A DNA stretch of 64,000 nucleotides from Mycolicibacterium tusciae JS617 (GTDB lineage: Bacteria > Actinomycetota > Actinomycetes > Mycobacteriales > Mycobacteriaceae), in assembly GCF_000243415.2 (NCBI RefSeq), contig NZ_KI912270.1, forward strand, positions 2,294,001 to 2,358,000. Direction: 5' to 3'. Both the position numbers and the translations under genes were made by a program. Positions 45,101 to 54,247 of this stretch are shown piece after piece (within the stretch, counting starts at the first letter, position 1; every line of letters starts with the position of its first letter). Below the pieces are notes generated by a model. It was given only the letters and a program-made list of their open reading frames with translations. It did not search any database and had not been told where the DNA came from.

Positions 45101-46044
45101 GGATCGAGCAGTGCGTTGCGGTCTTCGGCAACGAACGTGAACAGCAGTCGGTAGGTGACCCGCAGCAGGGCGTGGTTGATCTCCTCGACGGTGATCTCGC
45201 CGTCGGCGAGAACTTGGCGCAGCTTCGCGTTGTCGGGGTGGGTGAGAAATCCCGAGCCGAGGGTGTGCAGAGCCTCGATGACGCCGTCGCGCAGCAGGTT
45301 CAGCGCCCGGGAACCGGATTCGATGGCGTCCTGGCGCCAGTGCTCCATCCAGCAGGAGGCGGGACCGACCTCGGGGTCGCGGGGCTCGAGGCGAGAGACG
45401 TGGCACAGCGAGTACAGCAGCAGGAAGTCCGCGAAGAGGTCGCCGTCGAAGATCGCCTCCAGGTCGAATTCGACGTAGGCCGACCCCACCAGCGAGGTGG
45501 AGTCGCGGACCAGCCGCAACGTGGTCGCGTTGGCGAGGATGGCCCACAGGTGGTCATCGGAGCGGTTGAGCAGCTCCTGCACCATCGACTGCGGCGAGGC
45601 GCCGGCCGCCCCGGCTGCGCCCTTCGTCCGGGTATCCACTGCGACCCGTCCGAGCAGATGGATCGGGACGTTTCCCCACACATGTGAGATGGGGAAGCTG
45701 CGGTCCCCGACGTGCAGGCCGCCTTTCCCGGTGGGATGGACACGGCCGTACCCCAGCTGGTCGAGCAGCACGAGAGTGAAGCGTTCCCGGGTGAGCCCCG
45801 TCGCGGCATCGTTGTCAGGCAGCGCAGCCAAAGCAGCGCGGTAGGTGGTCCAGGCGCCCCGCAGATACGCCCATACCCGGTTGGCGGCGTCGCGCACCGT
45901 TTCGCCGGCGGCGAGATGGAAGTCTTTGGAGGACAGTCCGTCTTGGGTCTGGCCGGCCACAAGTTTGGCGAGCAGGTCCGCTGGCAGCAGGCCGCCGACG
46001 ACACGGACGCCGATGAAATTGGTGGATGCGGTGTCGGCGCTCAC
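42163..46044 (-). CDS. large N6-adenine DNA methyltransferase (DISARM DrmMI-like)
   Basis: A 1293-residue protein. The SAM motif VCDPACGSGHFLVGAA (about 503-518) and the catalytic NPPWEH (about 775-780) define a gamma-type N6-adenine methyltransferase; IYGVDLNPLAAELAKVSLWLEAL lies between them. The long N-terminal region (FIGVRVVGGLLPADLLAKL) and C-terminal target-recognition region fit PglX/DrmMI/Eco57I-like enzymes. It probably marks host DNA as self. GTG 46044 overlaps the SNF2 stop as GTGA. No nuclease motif is evident, so cutting or unwinding would come from the neighbours. Confidence 0.85.
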   Translation of the reverse strand: MSADTASTNFIGVRVVGGLLPADLLAKLVAGQTQDGLSSKDFHLAAGETVRDAANRVWAYLRGAWTTYRAALAALPDNDAATGLTRERFTLVLLDQLGYGRVHPTGKGGLHVGDRSFPISHVWGNVPIHLLGRVAVDTRTKGAAGAAGASPQSMVQELLNRSDDHLWAILANATTLRLVRDSTSLVGSAYVEFDLEAIFDGDLFADFLLLYSLCHVSRLEPRDPEVGPASCWMEHWRQDAIESGSRALNLLRDGVIEALHTLGSGFLTHPDNAKLRQVLADGEITVEEINHALLRVTYRLLFTFVAEDRNALLDPHAGPQARRRYLDYFSTERLRRTSRRRRGGRYGDRWEALKVVWRGLGSVDGLPELGLPGIGGLFDTGALDFLMECSLSNQALQSAVRSLSLVREPRSQAMRIVDYRNLGAEELGSIYESLLELMPSWDPATKIYSLTVASGNQRKDTGSYYTPTSLVESLLDTALDPVLDDAEKSGEPEQALLSVTVCDPACGSGHFLVGAARRIAKRVAALRSGDPEPAPEAVRSAMRDVVGRCIYGVDLNPLAAELAKVSLWLEALDPGRPLTFLDAQIRIGNALVGVTPRLLADGVPDEAFKPIEGDDKKITAGLAKKNKAERSAQGSLFDVDMVAANTRLAEQVEKVVAAPALSLADVHVQEQRLRAYTESTAYRQQLLAANAWCAAFVWPKSVGAPPAVTQRTITTLIDGSDKLTDKQRAEIERLTAEYRFFHWHLEFPHIFPTESTANDTVNETTGWCGGFSAVIGNPPWEHVELKEQEYFEARDPDIAKAAGAKRKRMITELLAGDSPVGRDYMAAKRRLDGVRHFAANSGIYPLCGRGRIKTDPLFAETGRALLAGEGRSGMILPTGIATDATTQYFFKDLVETGSISSLYDFENAKPLFEGVHRSYKFCLLTLVGRDFRESEADFAFFAHDPTDLERPGMRFALSPEEITLLNPNTGTCPVFRSRRDAEITLGIYRRVPVLIREGDPDGNPWGVKFMQGLFNMTSDSHLFRTRNELEGDGWTLRGNVFCKGKQEMLPLYEAKMVHHYDYRWSTFERDGTFRDVTPEEKRDTSFAVLPRYWVDKREVDAKLSGRWDRKWLLGFRNIARSTDIRTLIAASLPRAAVGHSMPLIASDADDVLQGAFTSYALDFVLRQKLGGTNLTFNYMQQLALPSPAVINGQSAWAGGPIREWIGDRVRSLNDGVAQPVRRQLLAELDAAFFHLYGLDREDVDYIMESFPIVKRKDISEFGDYRTKHAILEIYEVINESSVPYVSSLGQPSS

Positions 46045-48863
46045 TTCTCACCTCCAGCCGGCGGCACGTATACGAAGACGCCGAGGACGTCCGCGCCCGG
46101 TTCTACTGTCACTGTCAGTCCGCGCACCACGTCGGCGGCCGCCTGTCGCACCCGGCGGTGCGATTCGAGCAGGCGTGCGGCGAGCTCTTCGCCGTGTTCG
46201 GCGAGATGTGTGGCGATGTCGGGCACGCCGTCGAGGGCGCGGGTGATGAACTGGGTCGCCTGCGGCGCGGGCACGTTGCCGGACGGTCGGGCGTGCAGCA
46301 GCGGTGCTACCGACTCCGGTGAGAGCCAGTGCGGGGTGCCGGGCGATCCTTTGAAGGCGAGCGACGCGACGTCCTCGGCGACCAGCTGACGACTGCCGGA
46401 CCGGGATGGCAGCTGCAGATGGAAGCGGTAGCGGACGATGAGCAGCGTGGTGCGCATCGACACCGACTTTGTGCGGATGACCGCGCAGCGCCGGGCCGGC
46501 CGCTGATCGTCGGGAAGCTGCGGGTCGAGGGCCGATTCCAGGACGTAGTTGGCGACGGCCTCCACCGATGCGTCGGTACGGGTGAGCACGGCGTCGCCCC
46601 GGGCAACGGGCAGCTCACCGGCAAAGTGCAGGGGGTCCTTGCGGCCGGGCGGCAGCGCGTCACGAAGTCCCAATGGCAATGGCCCGAGCGTCGCGGTGAA
46701 GCCGGAGTCGGCCGTGGTCACCGTTGATCGCAATGCCCGCAGCGCGTGGTCGACGAATTCGGCGACGTCGGTGTTGGTGCCCAGGGTGGCGCGGGTCTCT
46801 TTGAGCTCAGTCTCAACTTCCTGTTGTTTGATGCCGTGCTGGGCGTACTTGGTCTGCGCGTTGCGTTCCCGTGCGGCCGCCGACTCCCATTGGTTGTGCA
46901 GCGCATCGCGCTTTTCCTCCAAGTCGAGTTCCAAACCCAATTGCTCCGCGTCGCGGCCGCGCAGCAGCAGGCCCTCCATAAGTGCCTCGACAACGGCCTC
47001 ACTGTTGTCGGGTACCGGAACCGCGACGCCAGTCGCCTTGCGGATCGCCTCATGTTTGCGAAGCAGGACTTCGAGCACGATCCCGTCGATCTGGTTGTCG
47101 CGGCCATAGAGAGTCACCGCGCGCACCGTGTCGGCCCGTTGGCCGAAACGGTCCACGCGGCCCTCCCGCTGTTCGTGGCGGGTGGGGTTCCACGCCAGGT
47201 CATAGTGGACCACCGCCTGGAAGTTCTCCTGCAGATTGACACCCTCCGAGAGACAGTCGGTGGCTACCAGGGCGTGCTGGCCGGGGATGGCCGCCAGCTC
47301 CTCGATGCGAGCGACTCGTTCAGCTGGGGGCAGGGTGCCTGTTACGGCGCGGACGGTGACGTTCTTGCTCAGAGCCGCACCGAGTTGCTCGGCCACGTAC
47401 TCGGCGGTGTCAATGAATCGGCAGAACACGATGGGGTTGAATCCGTCGCCCAGTAATTCCTTGACGCTCTTGACCAACGCAGTGATCTTGCGATCGGGCT
47501 TGCCTTCGAGTTTGAGAGCTTCAGCCCGGAATGCTTGCAGCCGACGGGATTTGGCATTGCTGGCCTTAGTGGTGCTGTCGGTGTCGGCGCCCGATGTCGT
47601 GTCGACCGCCTCCAGCGCCTCGTCGTCGGTCTGGTCGAGCACGATGGCCCGGCCGATGGCGTCGGCTTCCTCCGGAGAGTCGGCGGCGACCGTCGCCGCC
47701 CGGGTCTGCAGGGTCTGCGCCGCCGCTCGCGGCGACGAGGCCAGCGCGCGCAGGAGCGCCAGCGCCGACCACCAGTTGACCCGCCGAGCCAGCCCGCCTT
47801 CGTCGGTGCGCACCGTTTCCCGGGCGTAGTCGAGGACTTTGGTGAACAACGCGTGGTACTCCGGGCTCAGCGAATAGGGCACCTCAGCGGAGAGGCGATC
47901 CTTCGGGAACGGGGTGTCCTCGTCGAGGTACCGGCGGAGGTCCGCGCGACGGCGCTGCACGAAGTGCCTAGCCAAGTGTTCCCGGTCGGCTTTCTTCTCC
48001 AGGTCGACGGTGGCCAGCTCGGGTTTCAACAGCCCCAGCAAGTTGCGGAATGCCTCGTCCTTCCCGCTGTGGGGGGTGGCACTGGCCAGGATCAGGTGGC
48101 GGGAAGGGTCGGCCGCCAGGTCGCGGACCAATTCATAGCGCTGAGTGCGGCCCGATCCGCTGGTGGTGGAGTCCGCGACGCAAGTGTGCACCTCGTCGAC
48201 GATCACCAGATCCGGGCAGGTGCGGAGGAACTCGTGGCGACGCCGTGCGCTCTTGATGAAGTCGGTGGACACCACGGTGACCGGGTAACGCTCGAAGATC
48301 GACTCCGCGCCGATCAGTCCGCGTTCCAGCCGGCGAACCGTGCTGGGCAGAACGAGTTCCGCTTCGAGACCAAACTTCTCTCTGAGCTCGCCCTGCCACT
48401 GCTCGGCCAGCGCGGGGCTGCACAGCACCGTGAGCCCTCGTGCGTCACCGACCTTCAGCAGCTCGGTGGCAACCAAAGCGGCCTCGATGGTCTTGCCGAT
48501 GCCCACGTCGTCGGCGATCAGCAGGCGCACGACGTCCTGACGGAGCGCCATCATCAGCGGCACCATCTGGTAGGCGCGAGGCTCGACGGCGATCGAGGCC
48601 AGGCTCCGGAATGGGCCTGCGGTGGAGCGGAACCCGATCCGGAGCGAACTGCGTAACAGCGATGCGCTCAGGTGGTCGCCGAGATCCTCCGCGTGCGGCG
48701 GCGGGAACGATGCCGGGCTGACACCCTCGCTGGCGAGCACCCCGGCGATGTCGTCGTCGATGCCGCCGATGGGCCGCAGCACCAGAAAGTCATCTGTGCT
48801 CTCCGGCAGCACCACCCATTCGCGGCCGCGTGCCGTGACCAGATTTCCAGGGGCGAATCCCAC
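46041..48863 (-). CDS. SNF2-family helicase (DISARM DrmD-like)
   Basis: A 940-residue SF2 ATPase of the SNF2/RapA type: DDVGIGKTIEAALVA (Walker A, about 115-130), DEVHTC (Walker B, about 222), SEGVNLQENFQAVVHYD and HEQREGRVDRFGQ (motif VI, about 565). Long coiled-coil stretches follow. DrmD proteins of class 1 DISARM have the same plan and sit beside an adenine methyltransferase. GTG 48863 lies five bases after the previous stop, and its own stop overlaps the methyltransferase start. Confidence 0.87.
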   Translation of the reverse strand: MGFAPGNLVTARGREWVVLPESTDDFLVLRPIGGIDDDIAGVLASEGVSPASFPPPHAEDLGDHLSASLLRSSLRIGFRSTAGPFRSLASIAVEPRAYQMVPLMMALRQDVVRLLIADDVGIGKTIEAALVATELLKVGDARGLTVLCSPALAEQWQGELREKFGLEAELVLPSTVRRLERGLIGAESIFERYPVTVVSTDFIKSARRRHEFLRTCPDLVIVDEVHTCVADSTTSGSGRTQRYELVRDLAADPSRHLILASATPHSGKDEAFRNLLGLLKPELATVDLEKKADREHLARHFVQRRRADLRRYLDEDTPFPKDRLSAEVPYSLSPEYHALFTKVLDYARETVRTDEGGLARRVNWWSALALLRALASSPRAAAQTLQTRAATVAADSPEEADAIGRAIVLDQTDDEALEAVDTTSGADTDSTTKASNAKSRRLQAFRAEALKLEGKPDRKITALVKSVKELLGDGFNPIVFCRFIDTAEYVAEQLGAALSKNVTVRAVTGTLPPAERVARIEELAAIPGQHALVATDCLSEGVNLQENFQAVVHYDLAWNPTRHEQREGRVDRFGQRADTVRAVTLYGRDNQIDGIVLEVLLRKHEAIRKATGVAVPVPDNSEAVVEALMEGLLLRGRDAEQLGLELDLEEKRDALHNQWESAAARERNAQTKYAQHGIKQQEVETELKETRATLGTNTDVAEFVDHALRALRSTVTTADSGFTATLGPLPLGLRDALPPGRKDPLHFAGELPVARGDAVLTRTDASVEAVANYVLESALDPQLPDDQRPARRCAVIRTKSVSMRTTLLIVRYRFHLQLPSRSGSRQLVAEDVASLAFKGSPGTPHWLSPESVAPLLHARPSGNVPAPQATQFITRALDGVPDIATHLAEHGEELAARLLESHRRVRQAAADVVRGLTVTVEPGADVLGVFVYVPPAGGEK

Positions 48864-48868
48864 AGCGC

Positions 48869-51800
48869 CTAAACCCTTCCGTCGCCGAATACGTATGAGT
48901 GCTCGCGCACCTGAGCCAGCCAGTCCTCGCCGGGATGAAGTCTCAGCACCGACCAGCCGGCGTCGTTGAACATTTCCTCGACCTCTTCAGCGTCTGGCGG
49001 GGTGGACTCTTCGACGAACACCGCCAATGCAGATCCGTCGGCAATGAACGCGAAGTCGGGGCGCACCGTTGCCTTTACTACCGATTGCCCGACGTTATCG
49101 GGGAGGGCGAACTCGTGCTGCACCAGCAAGTCGATGAAGGCCCGTTGCAACTCAGATTCACACTGCGCCTTGAGCTCTGACGCCTTGTCGCCGCGGGGCT
49201 CGTCGTCGATGACCGGCAGCGTCGTTGCTTCCGCGAGCCGCAACAACAGGTCGCGGATCACATGCCGGTCGATCACCGCATGGTCGGTCTGGTTGCCGTA
49301 GGACAACAGGCAGTCATAACAAGCCTTCTCGCATCGTTCCCGGGCACCCTCCGCCCGGCCCAGATCGGTGCCGTCGGCACTGAAATGCATGATCTCCAAC
49401 GCGGCGAAGGCGACTCGAGCTAAGGCGTCCGATTCGGTGTGCAGCCGCCGCAACACACCTGCGCCGCCCTCGGCCGACTCGGTGAACAGCATTCGGCCGC
49501 GTCCGTCGTTGTCGGGAAGGGCCTCGCTGGACAATTCGGAGTCCTCAAGCTGGAACTCGGCTTCGATACCGCGTTCCAGCGCGTAGCGCAGGCTTGTGGA
49601 CACGTCCTCGGCGACAAGCGTGTCGAGTCGGACCACGAGGATGTTGCGGGTGTCCTCGACGTAGGGGATCACCTTCTGCTTAGAAGGGACGTCGGCGGCG
49701 TCGTCCAGCGTTTCATCCTGCGGCGTGGTGTCTTCGGCGTCCCGCTCAGAAAGCCAGTTGCCCTTGACGGTGTCGAGCCAGTAGCCGAGGTCTGCCGGAT
49801 GCTTGCGTCGCCGACGGCCGACATTGGTGACGCGCACCGTCGCAGTGTCGCCGTAACTGACGGTCATCAGCCTGCCATCAACATCTCCGACCGCGGCGTC
49901 GGAGCGCCCCAGGCGAGGACCGTGCTCGCTGAACCGGTAGGACGTGTGCAACTCGAAACCCGCTCTGCGGCGTTCTTCCTCATCGCTGGAGATGCGTTCG
50001 CGGCGGCGGGCGAACACCGTCTGCATGCGCATCAGCCCGTACTGCGGCGCGCTCAGCGGTGCCGCGCAGTTCTCGCACACGTCGAGTCCGGGGCGGCGCA
50101 CGTGGTGATAGCCGCACGACTGACAGCGGTAGGCATCTTGAGTGTCGACCGTGCCGATGCCGCCCGAATTCATCGGAACCTGAATGCGCTTAATCTCGTA
50201 GCGGGCGCCTTCGTGGTAAATGATTGCGCCAGGCCCGAATTCGCTGATCGCAAGGAAACGCGGGCGTTGCAGGTAGTCGCCGCCCGCTCGGTTGCCGATC
50301 GTCGGCCGCACGCCCGGAATGTAGGCGGCCAGCGGCAACCGGGGAAAGCTGTACCCGGGCAGGAATCCTTCACTGGCGAAGTAGCGGTAGGTGTAGAAGT
50401 CGGAGTGGGTGCGGTCAGTGTCCTCGTTGCGCAGCAAACGAAGCTGACCCTCGGCCTCACGTCGGCGCCCCTCGGCCGCAGTCCGCGCCTGCTTCCTCAC
50501 CGAGCCGTCCAACACGATCCGGTTCTGCTCGGCCTGATCGTCGAGCGCAGCTTGGTACAGCTCCCGCCACCGCTCGCACGCCCGATCGAACTCATCTGGT
50601 GCAGCCGCGATGACGGTTGCGGGCCAGTCCTTATGCCACCACGACGTACATTGAAGATCCTCGATGAGTGGGGCGATCACCGTGGCGGCCCGTTCAGTTG
50701 CTCGCCGGATCGCATCTGGGTTACGCAGGGTCTTTTCGAGGTCCGAGGTCAACGGCATGGCGGGCGATTCAAGTTCCAGCAGCTGGGGCATCCGCGAGTG
50801 CAGATCGGCGCCGGTCTCGGACAGCCACAGCGCCTGCAGGTGGGAGGCAAGCAGGGCTTCATTGGTTAGGTCAAGGCGCGGTGGGGCGACTGAGCCGGCG
50901 ACCATGTCGACTGAACGCCGGAAGTAATACTGGTCATGCGAATTGCCGGTTGCGCAGTAGGTGGTGACCAGTGCGGGTTGACCCGACCGGCCGGCACGTC
51001 CACTGCGTTGGGCGTAGTTGGCGGGCGTCGGAGGAACATTGCGTAGGGCGACGGCGTTCAGACTCGCGATGTCGACACCGAGCTCCATCGTGGGTGAGCA
51101 GTACAGCACCTTCAATTCGCCTTTGCGGAAGGCCTTTTCACGTTCCTCACGGTCCGCGGCGGTCACCTGGGCGGTGTGTTCGCGGGCGTACATGCCGATG
51201 AGTTCGGGTGCGGTGTGGCGGTAGAGCTCGAGAAAGAAGGGGTTGACCCGGGTGCCCTGATCCGGGTCGAAGCCCTTCCGCAGCGGATCGGGTGCGCCGG
51301 TGACACCGTCACCCCGCTTCCAGATCACCGCCGAGGCCTTCAGCCGGTAGTTCGGTCCCGACAGGCCTTCGACGTCCACGGTTGTGAGAAGACCCGCGCG
51401 GTCAAGAACCTTGAGGAGATCTTCAATCACCTTCTGGGAGTCGGCGGTATCCATCTGCTCGCCGCCGAGGGTGAGCCCGCTGGATTCACGGATGTACCGT
51501 CCCAGCGCGGTCCGACCGGTCAGGCGGGCGATCGACCGCAGGGCGCCCGGCTTACCTCCCTCGGTGGAGACCACCGCTGGCCGGGGCCGAGGCTCGTGGG
51601 GCGGAATCGACCACAGTCCTTGCAGGTGCTGATCTGACTGCCGCTTCACACGATCGAATCCGTCGTCGGTCAGACAGTCGATGGCGACCGCAAGATCGCG
51701 CCGGAACTCGTCAAGAATGATATGGCACAACTCTTTTCGCTGGATGGCGGTGGCGTTGCGCAGCGGTTCATAGGCCTGCTCCCAGAGTGCGGTGTCGGCC

Positions 51801-54010
51801 GCAATTTCGGGGAGCGACTCGTACTCCACGACAAGCAAGCCGGTCTGCTCCAAGTTGGGCATCGTGACCCGCCAGCCGCGTTGAAGGTCGGAGTACAAGC
51901 GGTACTCGATGAACTCCTTGAACGCGCGCTCGGCCGACGACCGGGCGCCGTACACCGCTTCGGGGTTGGCGGCGTAATCCTCGAATCGCAGGCCCAGGCT
52001 CTCGACCGCTCGCTGCGCGACGTCCTCGTGGTGCAGGCTTCCGCTCTGCAATGCCCTGTAGACGGCCCCGCGAAGCTGAACCATCTGGACGAAATCATTG
52101 AAGTGCCCGGCCTGCAAGCTCGCGTCCTGACGGTTGTCGACGAAAGTCAGTAGTTTGCGTGACTCCTCGCTGAGTTCGCCGGGTGGGATCTTGTCCAGCG
52201 AGCGCACTATCGAGGTGCTGAGCACAGAAACCGCGGAGCTTCGGCCTTCGGCATCCAGCGTCGCCAGCTTGGCGAAGTCACTTCCTCGAGCTTGTTCGTA
52301 GGACACCTTGCAGCGCAGGCAGAACCGGAACGGAGCCGGGACGAACGCTGCGTCGATGCCAGCGCCGGTGATCTCGTTACCACCGACGTCGACTCGGACC
52401 CGGCGCGGCAGGTATTGGCGGCGGCGTTCGGCGACTTGCCCGTCAGCCAGCCAAGAGTCAGGCAAGCGCCCCTCCGGAAGCGGGTCCGCCGGCCACGGCT
52501 GATCGGTCGAGATATAGAGGTAGCCGTTGGCTTGGTCTCCCCCGCTGGCGTCGCGGTCACGCCGCGGACGGTAGATCACATCCGAGCCCTCAGAGGACCG
52601 CGCCACCACCAGATACTCCTGACCGCACTCCCGGCAGAAGGCCGACGGCATCAGGATGTGGTCGGGCCGATCGGGCACCGCGATCTGGTACTGCGAGGTG
52701 ATGTGCCGCCGGGCTTCGTTTTCCAGCGACACATACACCGTGTCGCCCTTAGAGACGAACTGGTGCAACCGGAAGGCGAACAGCGGTCGGCCCGTGACCG
52801 GGTGTCTAGCCGCCGAACCAGCCAACAGTGTGGTGCGAATCGCTTGGGCGCACTGATCCACGGTGCGCCCGGTGAGGTCCGCCAGGCGCGCGGCCGAATC
52901 CCGCACTCTGGCCGGCCGCTGCCGAATGACTCGGCCCGAATCCTGTTCGATCGCAAGCCCGAACGTTGTCTCGATCCAGGACGCCAGCGCCGAATCGGCC
53001 AAGCCCTCGTAGTCGCCTGCGGCGCCACCCGCGTGAATTTCTCGGGACAACTGCGCGGTGTCGCCGGGATCGCCAGTGGTTGCATGGTCGAGTGTCTCGC
53101 CGATAACACGGTCAGGGCTGACCGTCGCGCCGAACAGGCCCGTCGCGACTTCGGCGACAACACGACGCTGGTCGGCGTTGGTGCCGCCGCTGGCCATCGT
53201 CGCGGAGGTACCGACACACTGCATGGCCGGTGACTGGCAAGCATCACGTACCCGGCGAACCAGCATGGCGACGTCCGCGCCCTGACGTCCGCGGTAGGTG
53301 TGCAGCTCATCGAGGACCAAGAACTCCAGGCCCTTCGCCGCGTCGACAAGCTTTCGCCGCTCTTCCGGCCGGGTGAGCATCAATTCGAGCATCACGTAGT
53401 TGGTGAGCAGGATGTCGGGTGGATTGCGGAGGATGGCCTCGCGGCGCTCGCCTTGCTCCTGACCGGTATAGCGGGCGAAGGTCACCGGCTCGTTGCTCTC
53501 GCCGTAGCCGAAGCGCAGGAACTTCTCGAGCTCACCAACCTGGCTGTTGGCGAGGGCGTTCATCGGATAGACAATTATGGCCTTAACTCCGGGCTGGCGC
53601 GGCCGTTGGCGGAGCACCCGGTCGACAATCGGGATGATGTAGGCCAGTGACTTCCCGGAGCCGGTGCCAGTGGTGAGCACGTAGCTCTTTCTGGAGCGCG
53701 CAGTCTCGATGGCCTCGCGCTGGTGGCGGTGCAGGGTGATCGGCCGGTCGCCAGGGTCCGATAGGTTTGACTTCGGGCGGAAGATCTTGGCGCATTCGGG
53801 GTGCAGCAGGTCGTCGGCGACCAGTTCGTCAATGGAGCCGCCGGAGGCGAAAGTCGGGTTCAGCGAGAGCCACGGCTCGGGCCATTGCTTGCCCTCGGCG
53901 AGCTCGTCGTCGACGTACTGCTTGATCCGAGGGTCCCGCGGGACGACCGCGCTGGTGGTGAAGGACTTGTAGTCGTCGATCAGCTCCTGATGGACCCGAA
54001 AGATGTCCAC
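48869..54010 (-). CDS. giant DEAD/DEAH helicase with zinc sites and DUF1998 (DrmA/DrmB-like fusion)
   Basis: A 1713-residue protein. Helicase core: TTGTGSGKSLAYIIP (about 108-122), LDELHTYRGRQGAD (about 234), SPTMELGVDIASLN (about 975) and QRSGRAGRSGQ (about 1000). Several Cys pairs (FCRECG, FCLRCK; CQSCGYHH and CENCAAP near 1300) and the DUF1998 element CEKACYDCLLSYGNQ (about 1558) follow. The last ~100 residues (RPDFAFIADGSALAVFVEES) look like a degenerate PD-(D/E)xK fold. DISARM encodes DrmA helicase and DrmB DUF1998 as separate genes; here both are one chain. GTG 54010 is chosen for its GAGGAGAG site; GTG 54040 lacks one. Confidence 0.83.
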   Translation of the reverse strand: MDIFRVHQELIDDYKSFTTSAVVPRDPRIKQYVDDELAEGKQWPEPWLSLNPTFASGGSIDELVADDLLHPECAKIFRPKSNLSDPGDRPITLHRHQREAIETARSRKSYVLTTGTGSGKSLAYIIPIVDRVLRQRPRQPGVKAIIVYPMNALANSQVGELEKFLRFGYGESNEPVTFARYTGQEQGERREAILRNPPDILLTNYVMLELMLTRPEERRKLVDAAKGLEFLVLDELHTYRGRQGADVAMLVRRVRDACQSPAMQCVGTSATMASGGTNADQRRVVAEVATGLFGATVSPDRVIGETLDHATTGDPGDTAQLSREIHAGGAAGDYEGLADSALASWIETTFGLAIEQDSGRVIRQRPARVRDSAARLADLTGRTVDQCAQAIRTTLLAGSAARHPVTGRPLFAFRLHQFVSKGDTVYVSLENEARRHITSQYQIAVPDRPDHILMPSAFCRECGQEYLVVARSSEGSDVIYRPRRDRDASGGDQANGYLYISTDQPWPADPLPEGRLPDSWLADGQVAERRRQYLPRRVRVDVGGNEITGAGIDAAFVPAPFRFCLRCKVSYEQARGSDFAKLATLDAEGRSSAVSVLSTSIVRSLDKIPPGELSEESRKLLTFVDNRQDASLQAGHFNDFVQMVQLRGAVYRALQSGSLHHEDVAQRAVESLGLRFEDYAANPEAVYGARSSAERAFKEFIEYRLYSDLQRGWRVTMPNLEQTGLLVVEYESLPEIAADTALWEQAYEPLRNATAIQRKELCHIILDEFRRDLAVAIDCLTDDGFDRVKRQSDQHLQGLWSIPPHEPRPRPAVVSTEGGKPGALRSIARLTGRTALGRYIRESSGLTLGGEQMDTADSQKVIEDLLKVLDRAGLLTTVDVEGLSGPNYRLKASAVIWKRGDGVTGAPDPLRKGFDPDQGTRVNPFFLELYRHTAPELIGMYAREHTAQVTAADREEREKAFRKGELKVLYCSPTMELGVDIASLNAVALRNVPPTPANYAQRSGRAGRSGQPALVTTYCATGNSHDQYYFRRSVDMVAGSVAPPRLDLTNEALLASHLQALWLSETGADLHSRMPQLLELESPAMPLTSDLEKTLRNPDAIRRATERAATVIAPLIEDLQCTSWWHKDWPATVIAAAPDEFDRACERWRELYQAALDDQAEQNRIVLDGSVRKQARTAAEGRRREAEGQLRLLRNEDTDRTHSDFYTYRYFASEGFLPGYSFPRLPLAAYIPGVRPTIGNRAGGDYLQRPRFLAISEFGPGAIIYHEGARYEIKRIQVPMNSGGIGTVDTQDAYRCQSCGYHHVRRPGLDVCENCAAPLSAPQYGLMRMQTVFARRRERISSDEEERRRAGFELHTSYRFSEHGPRLGRSDAAVGDVDGRLMTVSYGDTATVRVTNVGRRRRKHPADLGYWLDTVKGNWLSERDAEDTTPQDETLDDAADVPSKQKVIPYVEDTRNILVVRLDTLVAEDVSTSLRYALERGIEAEFQLEDSELSSEALPDNDGRGRMLFTESAEGGAGVLRRLHTESDALARVAFAALEIMHFSADGTDLGRAEGARERCEKACYDCLLSYGNQTDHAVIDRHVIRDLLLRLAEATTLPVIDDEPRGDKASELKAQCESELQRAFIDLLVQHEFALPDNVGQSVVKATVRPDFAFIADGSALAVFVEESTPPDAEEVEEMFNDAGWSVLRLHPGEDWLAQVREHSYVFGDGRV

Positions 54011-54247
54011 ACAACTCTCCTCCCCAGGCGCACCCCCCACAGCCGCATCCAGTCACCCCTGCCTGCCCGAGGCCGATCGCTACATGTCCCTGACCGAAGG
54101 GTCACGTCGAACATACCGGCGGCTAGTCGCCTTCGGGCCCGTCTTTGCCACTGCTCCCGCTGCCACTTCTTGGTCATCTGGTTGGCTATGGGTCCTGGGT
54201 GGGTTCGAGCCGTCGGAGTAGTGCGGTGAGTGCACTGGTGCTTCCCT
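54011..54247. promoter_or_regulatory. promoter region of the defence operon
   Basis: A 237-base gap between the recombinase stop and the first gene of the six-gene operon. Transcription must start here or in the recombinase gene. No hairpin or clear -10/-35 pair can be singled out. Confidence 0.4.

Noticed and set aside
47535..48656. 373-codon plus-strand frame over the SNF2 gene
   Set aside because: Antisense shadow of a gene with full helicase motifs.
37891..54010. BREX or type I restriction system
   Set aside because: No PglZ, BrxC, HsdR or HsdS-like gene is seen; the genes present fit a DISARM-like set plus McrBC.
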